This document shows positions 1 to 6,938 of a DNA stretch of 20,436 bases, one piece after another. Under the pieces are notes generated by a model that saw only the letters and a list, made by a program, of their open reading frames with translations, made no database searches and had not been told where the DNA came from. This DNA is from a virus. The translations under genes were made by a program, and so were the position numbers. The stretch spans positions 1-20,436 of IMG/VR virus record IMGVR_UViG_3300025889_020557. One strand, given 5' to 3'. Position 1 is the first letter of the stretch. Each line of letters begins with the position of its first letter.

Positions 1-1476
1 ATTGGAATCGAAAAACTTAGTTTGTGTATTTCTAATTGAGAGATAACCGCCATTATTCCATACAAACAAAGTTACAGGACATTTGTAGTGTAAAAGAGTT
101 TGTAGCTCCTGTATGTTCATCTGTAGAGAGCCGTCGCCTATGATGGCTGCTATCCTATTATAGTCGCCCAAGTTGAAACTCGCACCGATAGATGCAGGAA
201 GTGAAAAACCCATCTCAGCCTGCGCGGCTGATAGGATCAATTTTCTACCAGCAGCAACACGAGTTTGGCAAGGAACATAAATAGCTGACCCAGCGTCACC
301 TACTATTACGGTCTTCTTATCCGCAACCTCCCCCAAGTGAAAACAAAAATCATATAAATCAATTTCAGAACTTTTATCTCTTTTTCCACACCAAATATCA
401 AACTTTGGATACCAAAAAGTTCCTTCTCTTTTTATATCAGATAGTTTTATAAAATGTAAAAACTTTTCAACATAGGTATTATAAACTTTATTAACTTTTA
501 CATGAGACTCTTTTAAATGTTCTGTATGATCAATATCAATAACATCGACTATAGCTCCACTATTTATAATCTGTCCTTCATGATATCCAATGTGTGGAAT
601 TCTTAAGGAACATCCTAAGGATAGAATATATTCCGCTTCTTGTAAATAAGCATTCGCATTTTTTTTCCCCTTTATTCCTATAACTCCTCTGTAATTAAAA
701 AACAGACCGAGCTTATCATGCATAGGAAAAGTGCTTACCAGAGGTATGGCAGAAAAATTATCTCGTAAAACATCAAGATCGCTCTCCCTTGCCCCTTGAC
801 CTACTAATATACAAGCCTTTTTTGTTAGAAGAGAGTCAGCAATTTCTCTAAAACTAATAAGTTTGTTTTGAAGTGATGTTTTAAGAAACCCTAAATCAAA
901 ACTTAATTCTTTATGAAATTTTGGTAAATCAGGGAACCAGTCTGGGATCTTTGCTTTCTGGATATCCATAGGAACGTCCAGCCAAACAGGCCCTTTTCTT
1001 GGTGTTAGCAAGGCAAAAAAAGCATCCTGTAACATATAAAAAACTTCGTCAACTTCTTTTACCATATAGGCAAACTTAGTTATTGGTTTTACTATACTAA
1101 CAATATCAGCTTCTTGAACTCCAAAACCTCTCCCTGAGCCACCTGCCACAGAAAAAGTCTCAGATGAGTTTATCTGTCCTGATATGAATAGTACCGGACA
1201 CGAGTCTTGCCATGCTGTTAGAAGTCCTGTAATGGTATTGGTGCCTCCACAACCTGTTGTTACCATTGCAGCGGCAGGACCATCATTCATCTTGCTATAA
1301 CCAACAGCAGCCATAGCACTAGCTTGCTCATGGTGGTTACACACAAACTTTAAATTCTTATTCTTACGAACTCCTTCCGTAAGATACATTGACCCGCCAC
1401 CAGTAACCCCAAAAATAGTATTTACTTTTAGAACGTCACTAATAAAGTGACTAATGTAATCTGCTATAGTTTCCAT
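1..1476 (-). CDS. Thiamine-diphosphate-dependent enzyme, acetolactate synthase-like (3' end outside window)
   Basis: Reading from ATG at 1476, the frame stays open for 492 codons to the window edge, so the C-terminus is missing. The protein has the order of the acetolactate synthase/pyruvate decarboxylase superfamily: an N-terminal PYR domain with the cofactor-activating glutamate (E50 in CNHHEQASAMAAVGY), a central domain, and a PP domain. The PP domain carries the ThDP/Mg motif, GDGS at 447-450 and WNNGGY about 25 residues later. The family cleaves or joins 2-keto acids such as pyruvate. ThDP enzymes of this type also occur in polysaccharide clusters, where some transfer a two-carbon unit to a keto-sugar (YerE is an example). 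It overlaps the upstream GT2 gene by 13 bp and is the last visible gene of the glycosyltransferase operon. A role in sugar modification is inferred from context only; the substrate is unknown. Confidence 0.88.
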   Translation of the reverse strand, partial: METIADYISHFISDVLKVNTIFGVTGGGSMYLTEGVRKNKNLKFVCNHHEQASAMAAVGYSKMNDGPAAAMVTTGCGGTNTITGLLTAWQDSCPVLFISGQINSSETFSVAGGSGRGFGVQEADIVSIVKPITKFAYMVKEVDEVFYMLQDAFFALLTPRKGPVWLDVPMDIQKAKIPDWFPDLPKFHKELSFDLGFLKTSLQNKLISFREIADSLLTKKACILVGQGARESDLDVLRDNFSAIPLVSTFPMHDKLGLFFNYRGVIGIKGKKNANAYLQEAEYILSLGCSLRIPHIGYHEGQIINSGAIVDVIDIDHTEHLKESHVKVNKVYNTYVEKFLHFIKLSDIKREGTFWYPKFDIWCGKRDKSSEIDLYDFCFHLGEVADKKTVIVGDAGSAIYVPCQTRVAAGRKLILSAAQAEMGFSLPASIGASFNLGDYNRIAAIIGDGSLQMNIQELQTLLHYKCPVTLFVWNNGGYLSIRNTQTKFFDSN

Positions 1477-2213
1477 TGTTTTTTCCAATAATCTTGAATC
1501 TTATGATCGAAAACATTACCTTTTTTTGCTTCATTAACCATACCCCAAGTAGCCTGGGTTGAGTGCCACCTATAAACATACCCCAGACACCTGTTAGCCG
1601 GTCTGATAAAGACTCCTGCATCCGCTAGCTTAAAATATAGGTTATAGTCCGCAGCCCCTGAATATTGATCCGAATCCCACTCTATTAGACCTGACTCCCA
1701 ATCTTCCCTCTTATAGAATACCGTAGGGGTGTTGACAGGGCAACCAATAAACAGTTTTCTTTTAAACTCTTCCAAATCTTGGTAACTATGTTGGACTTCT
1801 TTAGAAGTTGCAAATCCTGCACCATTGGGAACAATAGTTGCGATGTTAGATTGAATTGCCCTTGAGCCACTTCCTTCCATGAAGACCAATGAATTTTCAA
1901 GATAAGAAGGAGCTATGTAATCATCAGCACCAATAATGGTAAAAACCTCACCAGAAGAGTTCTCTAAAGCCTTATACACTGGCTCGTCCCAGGAGTAGGG
2001 TTTAGTGTTTGGGGCAGTAAAGATCTTTACATGTTTCTCTAGACGTAAATTCTTTACTAAATTTTCAACCTTTTGTAAACTATCATCAGTGCTCTCATTA
2101 TCAACAAAGATAATTTCATACTTAGGTAGAGTTTGGTTTACTACCGATACCAAACATTGCTCTATATACTTTTCAGCATTAAAGCAGGGTATAATTACTG
2201 TTAAACTAGGCAC
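1464..2213 (-). CDS. Family 2 glycosyltransferase
   Basis: A 249-residue GT-A fold enzyme. It begins with SLTVIIPCFNAEKYI (beta-strand 1 and nucleotide loop), has D38 in FVDNESTDDS, and the metal-binding DxD-like segment GADDY at 96-99. This is the full classical GT2 N-terminal domain, so it should transfer a sugar from a nucleotide-sugar donor to an unknown acceptor in the cytoplasm. The start is GTG at 2213, because the family's first strand begins right there and the frame overlaps the preceding gene's stop by 13 bp. It sits fifth in the glycosyltransferase operon, followed by the ThDP enzyme. No membrane segment is visible. Donor and acceptor cannot be predicted. Confidence 0.9.
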   Translation of the reverse strand: MPSLTVIIPCFNAEKYIEQCLVSVVNQTLPKYEIIFVDNESTDDSLQKVENLVKNLRLEKHVKIFTAPNTKPYSWDEPVYKALENSSGEVFTIIGADDYIAPSYLENSLVFMEGSGSRAIQSNIATIVPNGAGFATSKEVQHSYQDLEEFKRKLFIGCPVNTPTVFYKREDWESGLIEWDSDQYSGAADYNLYFKLADAGVFIRPANRCLGYVYRWHSTQATWGMVNEAKKGNVFDHKIQDYWKKQWKL

Positions 2214-3109
2214 TGTAATAGGGAATCCAATCTTTTATGTGATGTATGGTCTTTTAAAGCCCTTTCGAAACCAGCGTTTGCTATTTTACCTACTAAAGCA
2301 GGTTTTGATCTAAAATAGTTAACGTTATCAATTAGTTCCTCAACACTTTCAAATGTAGAAATCTCATTCGTACAATCAAAATTATGGACAAGATCAGAAG
2401 TATTTTCTGTGAGAAGCATGGCTCCCGACATAGGGATCTCAAACATGCGTGCCTTCATCTGAGTTCCATTATTAACAGAGTTCCTACTAAAATTAAGACC
2501 AATCCTTGATTGATTATATATGGAAATCATGTCTTCGAAAGAAACTTGTTGTTGGGTGCATAATACCTCAATCCCATTATCTACCAAAGCTTTAATACTG
2601 CTATACCTATCAGGTCTCATCCCACCTACATGGCAGATAAAGGTGCTTTTAAAAGTAGAATTATTAAAAAAGTTAGGATTAGCGTGCCATGTTTTATAGA
2701 GAATATTTTTATACCCTATACCTTCATATTTTTTAATAAAAGACCTTTCCGGAGTTGAACAGTAATGAAACTTCTCACATATCTTACTAGAAAAATTCTC
2801 AAACCTCCAGGAGTCATCACAGAACCAGTTAAAAGTAATACGACTTCCTTTTTTAGTTTCTTCCTCTACTACTTCGAAAGGCTCATCTGGGATGACATTG
2901 GTGTTGCCCACTGCTACCATAAACAAAAGATCCGGTTGGAACTTGTTTATCTCGTCTCTCAACTCCGAGTTTCCCCCGTACCCAATATCAAAAAATCTTA
3001 CCTCATGGCCTAGCTCCATCATTGGAATATAGAAATTCCAGTAACCTAGATCCAGTCTTAGAGGAGATTGAGAAGAATACTTAGGTGCTATAAATAGTAT
3101 TTTAGACAT
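2201..3109 (-). CDS. CgeB-like glycosyltransferase (GT-B type)
   Basis: A 302-residue protein beginning KILFIAPKYSS, with an N-terminal Rossmann-like half containing WFCDDSWRFENF (95-106). The C-terminal half carries RIGLNFSRNS, then KARMFEIPMSGAMLLTE (219-235). In the CgeB/Glyco_trans_1_2 group, R and E in this last segment contact the donor nucleotide. The ending (region 250-300) matches the family's closing helices. It overlaps the preceding gene by 8 bp (ATGTCTAA) and the next by 13 bp, so it is co-translated with its neighbours. It resembles the 329-residue gene just upstream in the operon, suggesting an old duplication. Role: probably addition of a sugar to a phage- or host-derived glycan; this is inferred from family and context. 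Confidence 0.8.
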   Translation of the reverse strand: MSKILFIAPKYSSQSPLRLDLGYWNFYIPMMELGHEVRFFDIGYGGNSELRDEINKFQPDLLFMVAVGNTNVIPDEPFEVVEEETKKGSRITFNWFCDDSWRFENFSSKICEKFHYCSTPERSFIKKYEGIGYKNILYKTWHANPNFFNNSTFKSTFICHVGGMRPDRYSSIKALVDNGIEVLCTQQQVSFEDMISIYNQSRIGLNFSRNSVNNGTQMKARMFEIPMSGAMLLTENTSDLVHNFDCTNEISTFESVEELIDNVNYFRSKPALVGKIANAGFERALKDHTSHKRLDSLLQCLV

Positions 3110-4091
3110 TTATTATTTGTAAGAATTGTTCTACTCGGTTTAGGTAAGTATGGTTTTCTTCAATTTCTTTTTGGTTCTCAGCTCTTATCTTGGAAAGCTT
3201 TTTTTGAACTTTTCTATTAAAAAGATAATAACTTACCAAACTCTTCAATTCTTCAGTAGTTGTAAATTGTGGGATCTGTAAATCAAAATCATCAAGACAT
3301 TCAATTCTGTCTGAAATCATAAATCCATTTAAGCCAAGGGATTTAAAAGTTCGCTCGTTGGTATCTCGTCCTAACTCTCTTTGATATGCATCATGGATGT
3401 TAAGTGTTATTTTGGCTCTGCTAAGAGCCTCTACCTCAAATTGATGAGTTACATTACTACCAATATAAAAACCTAAGTTAATATTTAAATCCTCTAGAGC
3501 TTTCTTTGCATCTAGCATTAAATGAAGTTTTTCATTAAAACCATTATTAGCTACCCCTCCGATAAAAACTACATCAAAGGATGGTGTCTCTTGCCCAAAG
3601 CAGGTAATAGAAAACTCAGAGTTATAGCCTGCGGAATCAAAAGCTAACGGAACATGGTGGATTTTCATCATCCCTTTAGGACGCCATACTTTCCACTCAG
3701 AGAAGAAATCTGGGTTAGTACCTTCTGTTTTAGAAAAATTCCACAGGTGGACATTTTCTCTCTCAGATATATTTCTAATAAGACTTGATTTTAAAGTGGA
3801 AACAAAATTTGGATGCGTGCCCCAAGGATGTGGAAAAGTATTTGGATTCACATACATGAATATGGCTTTAGCTTTGTCCATAAATCTTTTTGCAGCGTCT
3901 GGAAAAGCTAGGGTTGGTAAACTCCCTTCAACCATCATAGCCATGTAGGGTTGATTGGACTCCACTGCCTCTTTCATTGTTCTTTCACAAAGAAGGTCTA
4001 TTTGATATCCCGCCAAAGCCCATGCTGCCGCGTAACCTTTATAGATCCAGTGTCCTGCTCCAGATGGGTAGCTAGGAAGATAAACTTTCAT
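3102..4091 (-). CDS. CgeB-like glycosyltransferase (GT-B type)
   Basis: A 329-residue protein beginning KVYLPSYPSGAGHWIYKGYAAA, where the glycine-rich segment after strand 1 is typical of GT-B acceptor domains. The C-terminal domain starts at about 173 with FDVVFIGGVANNGF. It continues with RAKITLNIHDAYQRE and NERTFKSLGLNGFMISD (246-261), the E-containing donor-binding helix of the Glyco_trans_1_2/CgeB group. Its start ATG overlaps the previous stop as ATGA, which implies translational coupling. Together with its neighbours it forms a run of five glycosyltransferases, more than is needed for simple DNA glucosylation. Substrate unknown. Confidence 0.8.
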   Translation of the reverse strand: MKVYLPSYPSGAGHWIYKGYAAAWALAGYQIDLLCERTMKEAVESNQPYMAMMVEGSLPTLAFPDAAKRFMDKAKAIFMYVNPNTFPHPWGTHPNFVSTLKSSLIRNISERENVHLWNFSKTEGTNPDFFSEWKVWRPKGMMKIHHVPLAFDSAGYNSEFSITCFGQETPSFDVVFIGGVANNGFNEKLHLMLDAKKALEDLNINLGFYIGSNVTHQFEVEALSRAKITLNIHDAYQRELGRDTNERTFKSLGLNGFMISDRIECLDDFDLQIPQFTTTEELKSLVSYYLFNRKVQKKLSKIRAENQKEIEENHTYLNRVEQFLQIINV

Positions 4092-4906
4092 CGGTTAATC
4101 ACTTCCATCCAAGCATCATAAATCTTATCCTTGGGCCAATACTCAGACCCAGGATCGGCACTTGGAAGGCCATTATACTTAACCCCAGTCATTTCACACT
4201 CATGCTTTATATAATTGAATGTTTCTCCTAAGGATGAGTGAAATACCTCTTGGAGCATGTCATACATTGCCTGCTTATTATCTTGGAATCCTAAATACCT
4301 AACATCACGTCCAAGAAGAGGTTGAACTTGTGATCTGAAATAGGTATAATCTGTTAGATCACCAAAAATTTCTATTTGAGAGTAACCAGCTTTTTTCGCT
4401 CTTTGAATTGAAACATGAGTTTGCTTATGTGGATCAATACTTCCAATTACGCCCGCAATATTTGTATGTTCACACGTTTTCTTTTTAAGTTCATGGATAA
4501 CATTAGGGATTACATCCCCCGGGACTCCTTGCCAATCTGCTTGGGACTGGGACACGAATACCATCTCATCCCAGAAATCAAATATATTGCTACCGGCTTT
4601 ATTTAACTCATCCTGTACTTTTCCTAACAGTGGGAATACTGCTGTCTCATGGCAAGCAAGGATGTGTTTTTTCATAGGAACCCCTGTTTTACGACTAGGG
4701 AGACAATAGTGGGAGATTACTACATTGTCAGGTGTTGGTCTCCAATTTTGAATATTATCCCCAAAATCCGTCATCTTCATATGCCAGGGGTTTGGCCCCC
4801 ATAAAGTTGCATTGTGGCCTTTTTCACGAAAAAGCTCTACCAAATTAATTAGGGCTACAGTCGAGCCACCAGGATTAGAATAACCAGTTACTATATCAAT
4901 TTCCAT
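4088..4906 (-). CDS. Glycosyltransferase, GT4-like
   Basis: A 272-residue protein beginning with MEIDIVTGYSNPGGSTVAL, a GT-B first strand followed by a glycine/serine loop and helix. VSQSQADW and GDVIPNVI (about 120-140) are the linker region seen in GT4 enzymes. IAGVIGSIDPHKQTHVSIQRA (about 149-170) is the start of the C-terminal donor domain, where GT4 proteins usually read G.....K. The last part, SSLGETFNYIKHECEMTGV, holds an E-x7-E-like pattern in a slightly unusual form. It overlaps the preceding gene by 11 bp and the next by 4 bp. It is shorter than typical GT4 enzymes (350-400), so it may be a compact or divergent member. Function beyond sugar transfer is unknown. Confidence 0.75.
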   Translation of the reverse strand: MEIDIVTGYSNPGGSTVALINLVELFREKGHNATLWGPNPWHMKMTDFGDNIQNWRPTPDNVVISHYCLPSRKTGVPMKKHILACHETAVFPLLGKVQDELNKAGSNIFDFWDEMVFVSQSQADWQGVPGDVIPNVIHELKKKTCEHTNIAGVIGSIDPHKQTHVSIQRAKKAGYSQIEIFGDLTDYTYFRSQVQPLLGRDVRYLGFQDNKQAMYDMLQEVFHSSLGETFNYIKHECEMTGVKYNGLPSADPGSEYWPKDKIYDAWMEVINR

Positions 4907-6128
4907 AAGATCTTAATTCCTCGTCAAACGCTCTATTCTCAATAGGATTCACATTTAAAGTTTTGAACGACTCCGAATACATCAGCAGACGATCCTTCAC
5001 CACCTTATTGATATCATAGAATCGCTCCGTTATTTCATGCAGGCTTTCCCCCATTTCTTTTATCTTTTTCTTGTTACGGATGAGACTTACTAAAACCTTA
5101 ACCCAATCACTCTGTTTAGCATCAGCCGGTAATAAGTAACCGTTCTGACCATTGATAATTGTATCTCTATAGCAACCTACGTCAGATGCTACGAGCGGAA
5201 CTTTATATCTTCCACACTCAGCTAGTTTAATATCACTTTTACATTCATTAAAGAGATTAGACTTTAGAGGAGCTATTGAAATATCCATATTAGCATAAAC
5301 TCGTCCATACATATGAGGAGGTAGAGCATTATGAATTCTATAGTTTTTTACACCTTTCATACCTCTCATCATGTTAGCAACATAATCGTTCCAAGTCTCC
5401 TTCTGCCATGCATAGTTTGGGTCGTCCGATGGTGGTGGATGGCCGTACAAGTCCCATATTACGTTCTCCACGCCCACCTTCTGGTTCACGAGATGCGGAA
5501 CACCTTGGAAAACACGAACGTCAGGGAAGTGGTGAATCCCCCCTGCCCATCCTATTCTCACCCTGTCTGATTCTATCCTCGGAGCATTCCAGGCTGGTAG
5601 CTCATAGTCTATAGCATTCCGAATCACGCCAAGCATCGCACTACAATGTGGCTTAATCTGTTTTGCAAACTCTTGTTGAGTGCAGGTTACAAGATGAACA
5701 TTATTATACACGAAAGCTGTAATCTTGTCAAGTTGTTTTTCTTTATAAACATCAAAAAGACGATGTTCCTCGTAGAGATTAGTTAAAAGATCATCTGTGT
5801 CAAAATGAACAAACTTTCCTAGCTCATGGGCTTTCCCTATAGATCTAGCTAAATAATTACCTCCATAGTTAGTAATATTATTTGCTAAAAATACATCACA
5901 AGCTTTCATGTCAGCGAAAGAGAATTCTGTGTCCCAGATTATGCTGCCCGGCATACTATTAGGGTCAGCACCAGGGTTTTCCTCCATCCACTTCCGGCGG
6001 CGTTCTTCTATAACTTCAGGTTCTGTCACCATTCCAAGCGGGTTCTTATTAAACACTATTTGAACTTGGTCAGGGAATTTCTCAGCCAATTTTTGCATAG
6101 GCATCAGGCTGCGGTAATAGGCACACAC
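4896..6128 (-). CDS. GT4-type glycosyltransferase, main part; N-terminus encoded separately at 6164-6268
   Basis: A 410-residue frame opening at GTG 6128. The C-terminal donor domain is clear: VRIGWAGGIHHFPDV (190-204), YRIHNALPPHMYGRVYANMDISIAPL (263-288), then FNECKSDIKLAECGRYKVPLVAS with the GT4 E-x7-E helix. The protein starts abruptly at CAYYRSLMPMQKL, which in such enzymes follows a strand plus glycine-rich loop. That missing piece (ILVFPPNEGG) is encoded 38 nt upstream in another frame. In this frame the codons before GTG are GGA TGG GGA GAA ATC, back to a TAG at 6144-6146. GGGGAG lies five bases before GTG and could drive reinitiation, giving an N-truncated enzyme. Alternatively the ribosome bypasses the 38 nt and makes one protein of about 445 residues. 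First gene of the glycosyltransferase operon. Confidence 0.85.
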   Translation of the reverse strand: MCAYYRSLMPMQKLAEKFPDQVQIVFNKNPLGMVTEPEVIEERRRKWMEENPGADPNSMPGSIIWDTEFSFADMKACDVFLANNITNYGGNYLARSIGKAHELGKFVHFDTDDLLTNLYEEHRLFDVYKEKQLDKITAFVYNNVHLVTCTQQEFAKQIKPHCSAMLGVIRNAIDYELPAWNAPRIESDRVRIGWAGGIHHFPDVRVFQGVPHLVNQKVGVENVIWDLYGHPPPSDDPNYAWQKETWNDYVANMMRGMKGVKNYRIHNALPPHMYGRVYANMDISIAPLKSNLFNECKSDIKLAECGRYKVPLVASDVGCYRDTIINGQNGYLLPADAKQSDWVKVLVSLIRNKKKIKEMGESLHEITERFYDINKVVKDRLLMYSESFKTLNVNPIENRAFDEELRSYGN

Positions 6129-6163
6129 GATTTCTCCCCATCCCTAAGGATGGGGAATATTCA
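6126..6163 (-). other. 38-nt insertion interrupting the glycosyltransferase; candidate translational bypass (byp) element
   Basis: Seen directly: between the GGG codon (6164-6166) and the TGT codon (6123-6125) lie 38 nt that break the reading frame. They begin with TGA and contain CCCCATCC-TTAG-GGATGGGG (6155-6136), an 8-bp stem with a 4-nt loop that can add a T-A and a T-G pair. They end with GGGGAGAAATCGTG. Removing them restores NEGG/CAYYR. T4 gene 60 has the same plan: a glycine take-off codon, an immediate stop, a hairpin, an SD-like stretch and a glycine landing codon in a coding gap of about 50 nt. Possible landing codons in the correct frame are GGA at 6135-6137 or 6141-6143. Active bypass is inference; an inactivating insertion is the alternative. 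Confidence 0.55.
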
Positions 6164-6268
6164 CCCACCCTCATTAGGTGGAAATACCAAGATCCGCAAA
6201 CGTTTGTCGTTTGGATCTAAGTTAAATCCAGTCCGGTCAGAGGGTGGGCCTTTCTTAGTTTCTGTCAT
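6161..6268 (-). CDS. N-terminal fragment of the split glycosyltransferase (35 codons, then TGA)
   Basis: ATG at 6268 opens a 35-codon frame whose last part reads KRLRILVFPPNEGG and is stopped by TGA at 6161-6163 directly after GGG. KRLRILVFPPNEGG is a standard GT-B first beta-strand plus glycine loop and fits exactly in front of CAYYRSLMPMQKL in the downstream frame. The join GGG-TGT-GCC is perfect if the 38 nt at 6126-6163 are left out. An in-frame TGA lies just upstream of the ATG, so this is the only ATG start available. No strong Shine-Dalgarno is seen. The start overlaps the last 14 nt of the HNH gene, so coupling is possible. It is either the 5' exon-like part of a bypassed gene or a remnant of a broken gene. 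Confidence 0.75.
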   Translation of the reverse strand: MTETKKGPPSDRTGFNLDPNDKRLRILVFPPNEGG

Positions 6269-6905
6269 TGAAGCGATTTTTCATCTTATCAATTAAGTTA
6301 GGATTATATTCTTCTAAAAGTTTAAATCCTTTTTCTAGATTACATGCAGGACATGTAATGGCTAAGTTCTCTAGATCATTATTACCACCACGAGATAATG
6401 GTATTAAATGTTCTAGCCAATAGTTACTACCAACAGGCTTATCACAAAATTCACAGTGAAATTCTGTTGTGTTGTAGACTATGTTATTATAGCTCTCTAG
6501 AAAAGTAATTGATGAAAAATCTAAAGGAGGGATGTTTTTTTCCCTCACCCTTCTTATATTTTTATCCCTCTTCTTCTTTGCCCGCCAATATTGCGGCTGC
6601 CTTTCTTTATTCTTAATCCTCGCCTGTCGTCTCTTCTCTTTACCGTGCTCAGATTTTTGCCAAGAACTTATTCTTTCCTTGGCACGTTCTTTATTATTTT
6701 CATACCACTCTTTTGCTCTTTGGCGAGCAGCTTCTTGTCGCTCCTCTTCATTTTTATATTTTAAAATTTTAGGAGATGGTGTATACTTGGAACGTTGTTT
6801 TTTATTGTAACAAGATTTGCAGTGGGCTTTGGTTCTTCCTGAACCAGCTTTAGGGAATAATTCAATAGGAAGATCTTCTTTACAAGTTCGGCATGATTTG
6901 GTCAT
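6255..6905 (-). CDS. HNH homing-type endonuclease with N-terminal zinc finger
   Basis: A 216-residue protein. An N-terminal CxxC...CxxC finger (C5, C8, C29, C32) has the form common in phage HNH proteins. A long Lys/Arg/Glu-rich helical stretch (50-125) follows, probably DNA-binding. Then comes a canonical HNH domain at about 149-193: CEFC, LEHLIPLSRGGNNDLEN (H166, N180) and CPAC. The HNH family nicks or cuts DNA with a single metal, and free-standing phage members often act in homing. Start ATG 6905 abuts an 18-bp palindrome; GGAAG lies upstream of it. The gene's 3' end overlaps by 14 nt the start of the split glycosyltransferase, about 100 bp from the 38-nt insertion. This resembles T4 mobA beside gene 60. 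No RuvC or PLMP part is seen, so it is not IscB. Confidence 0.9.
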   Translation of the reverse strand: MTKSCRTCKEDLPIELFPKAGSGRTKAHCKSCYNKKQRSKYTPSPKILKYKNEEERQEAARQRAKEWYENNKERAKERISSWQKSEHGKEKRRQARIKNKERQPQYWRAKKKRDKNIRRVREKNIPPLDFSSITFLESYNNIVYNTTEFHCEFCDKPVGSNYWLEHLIPLSRGGNNDLENLAITCPACNLEKGFKLLEEYNPNLIDKMKNRFNDRN

Positions 6906-6923
6906 AGTAGTATATATACTACT
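6906..6923 (-). promoter_or_regulatory. 18-bp perfect palindrome abutting the HNH start codon
   Basis: AGTAGTATATATACTACT reads the same on both strands and ends at the base before the HNH ATG (6905). As RNA it can fold into a 7-bp stem with a TATA loop next to or over the SD-like GGAAG, which would reduce translation. The TATATATA core is 6-7 of 8 like the T4 late promoter TATAAATA. In T4, I-TevI-type genes have their ribosome site in a hairpin with a late promoter in the same place; the same logic is inferred here, not shown. Confidence 0.5.
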
Positions 6924-6938
6924 TCCACGCCTATAATA

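Noticed and set aside
2005-2313. Plus-strand frames of 60-130 codons across the window
   Set aside because: They lie opposite well-supported minus-strand genes and show no domain pattern or ribosome site.
6126-6254. IS200/IS605 right end or omega-RNA-like element with the CCCCATCC hairpin
   Set aside because: The hairpin resembles such ends, but there is no TnpB or IscB domain, no TnpA, and the region upstream of it is the glycosyltransferase N-terminus.
6126-6905. Group I or group II intron carrying the HNH gene
   Set aside because: No group I P7/P3 core or group II domain V catalytic triad was found. The hairpin at 6191-6217 lies in coding sequence, and the true 5' part of the glycosyltransferase is next to the gap, leaving only 38 nt to remove.
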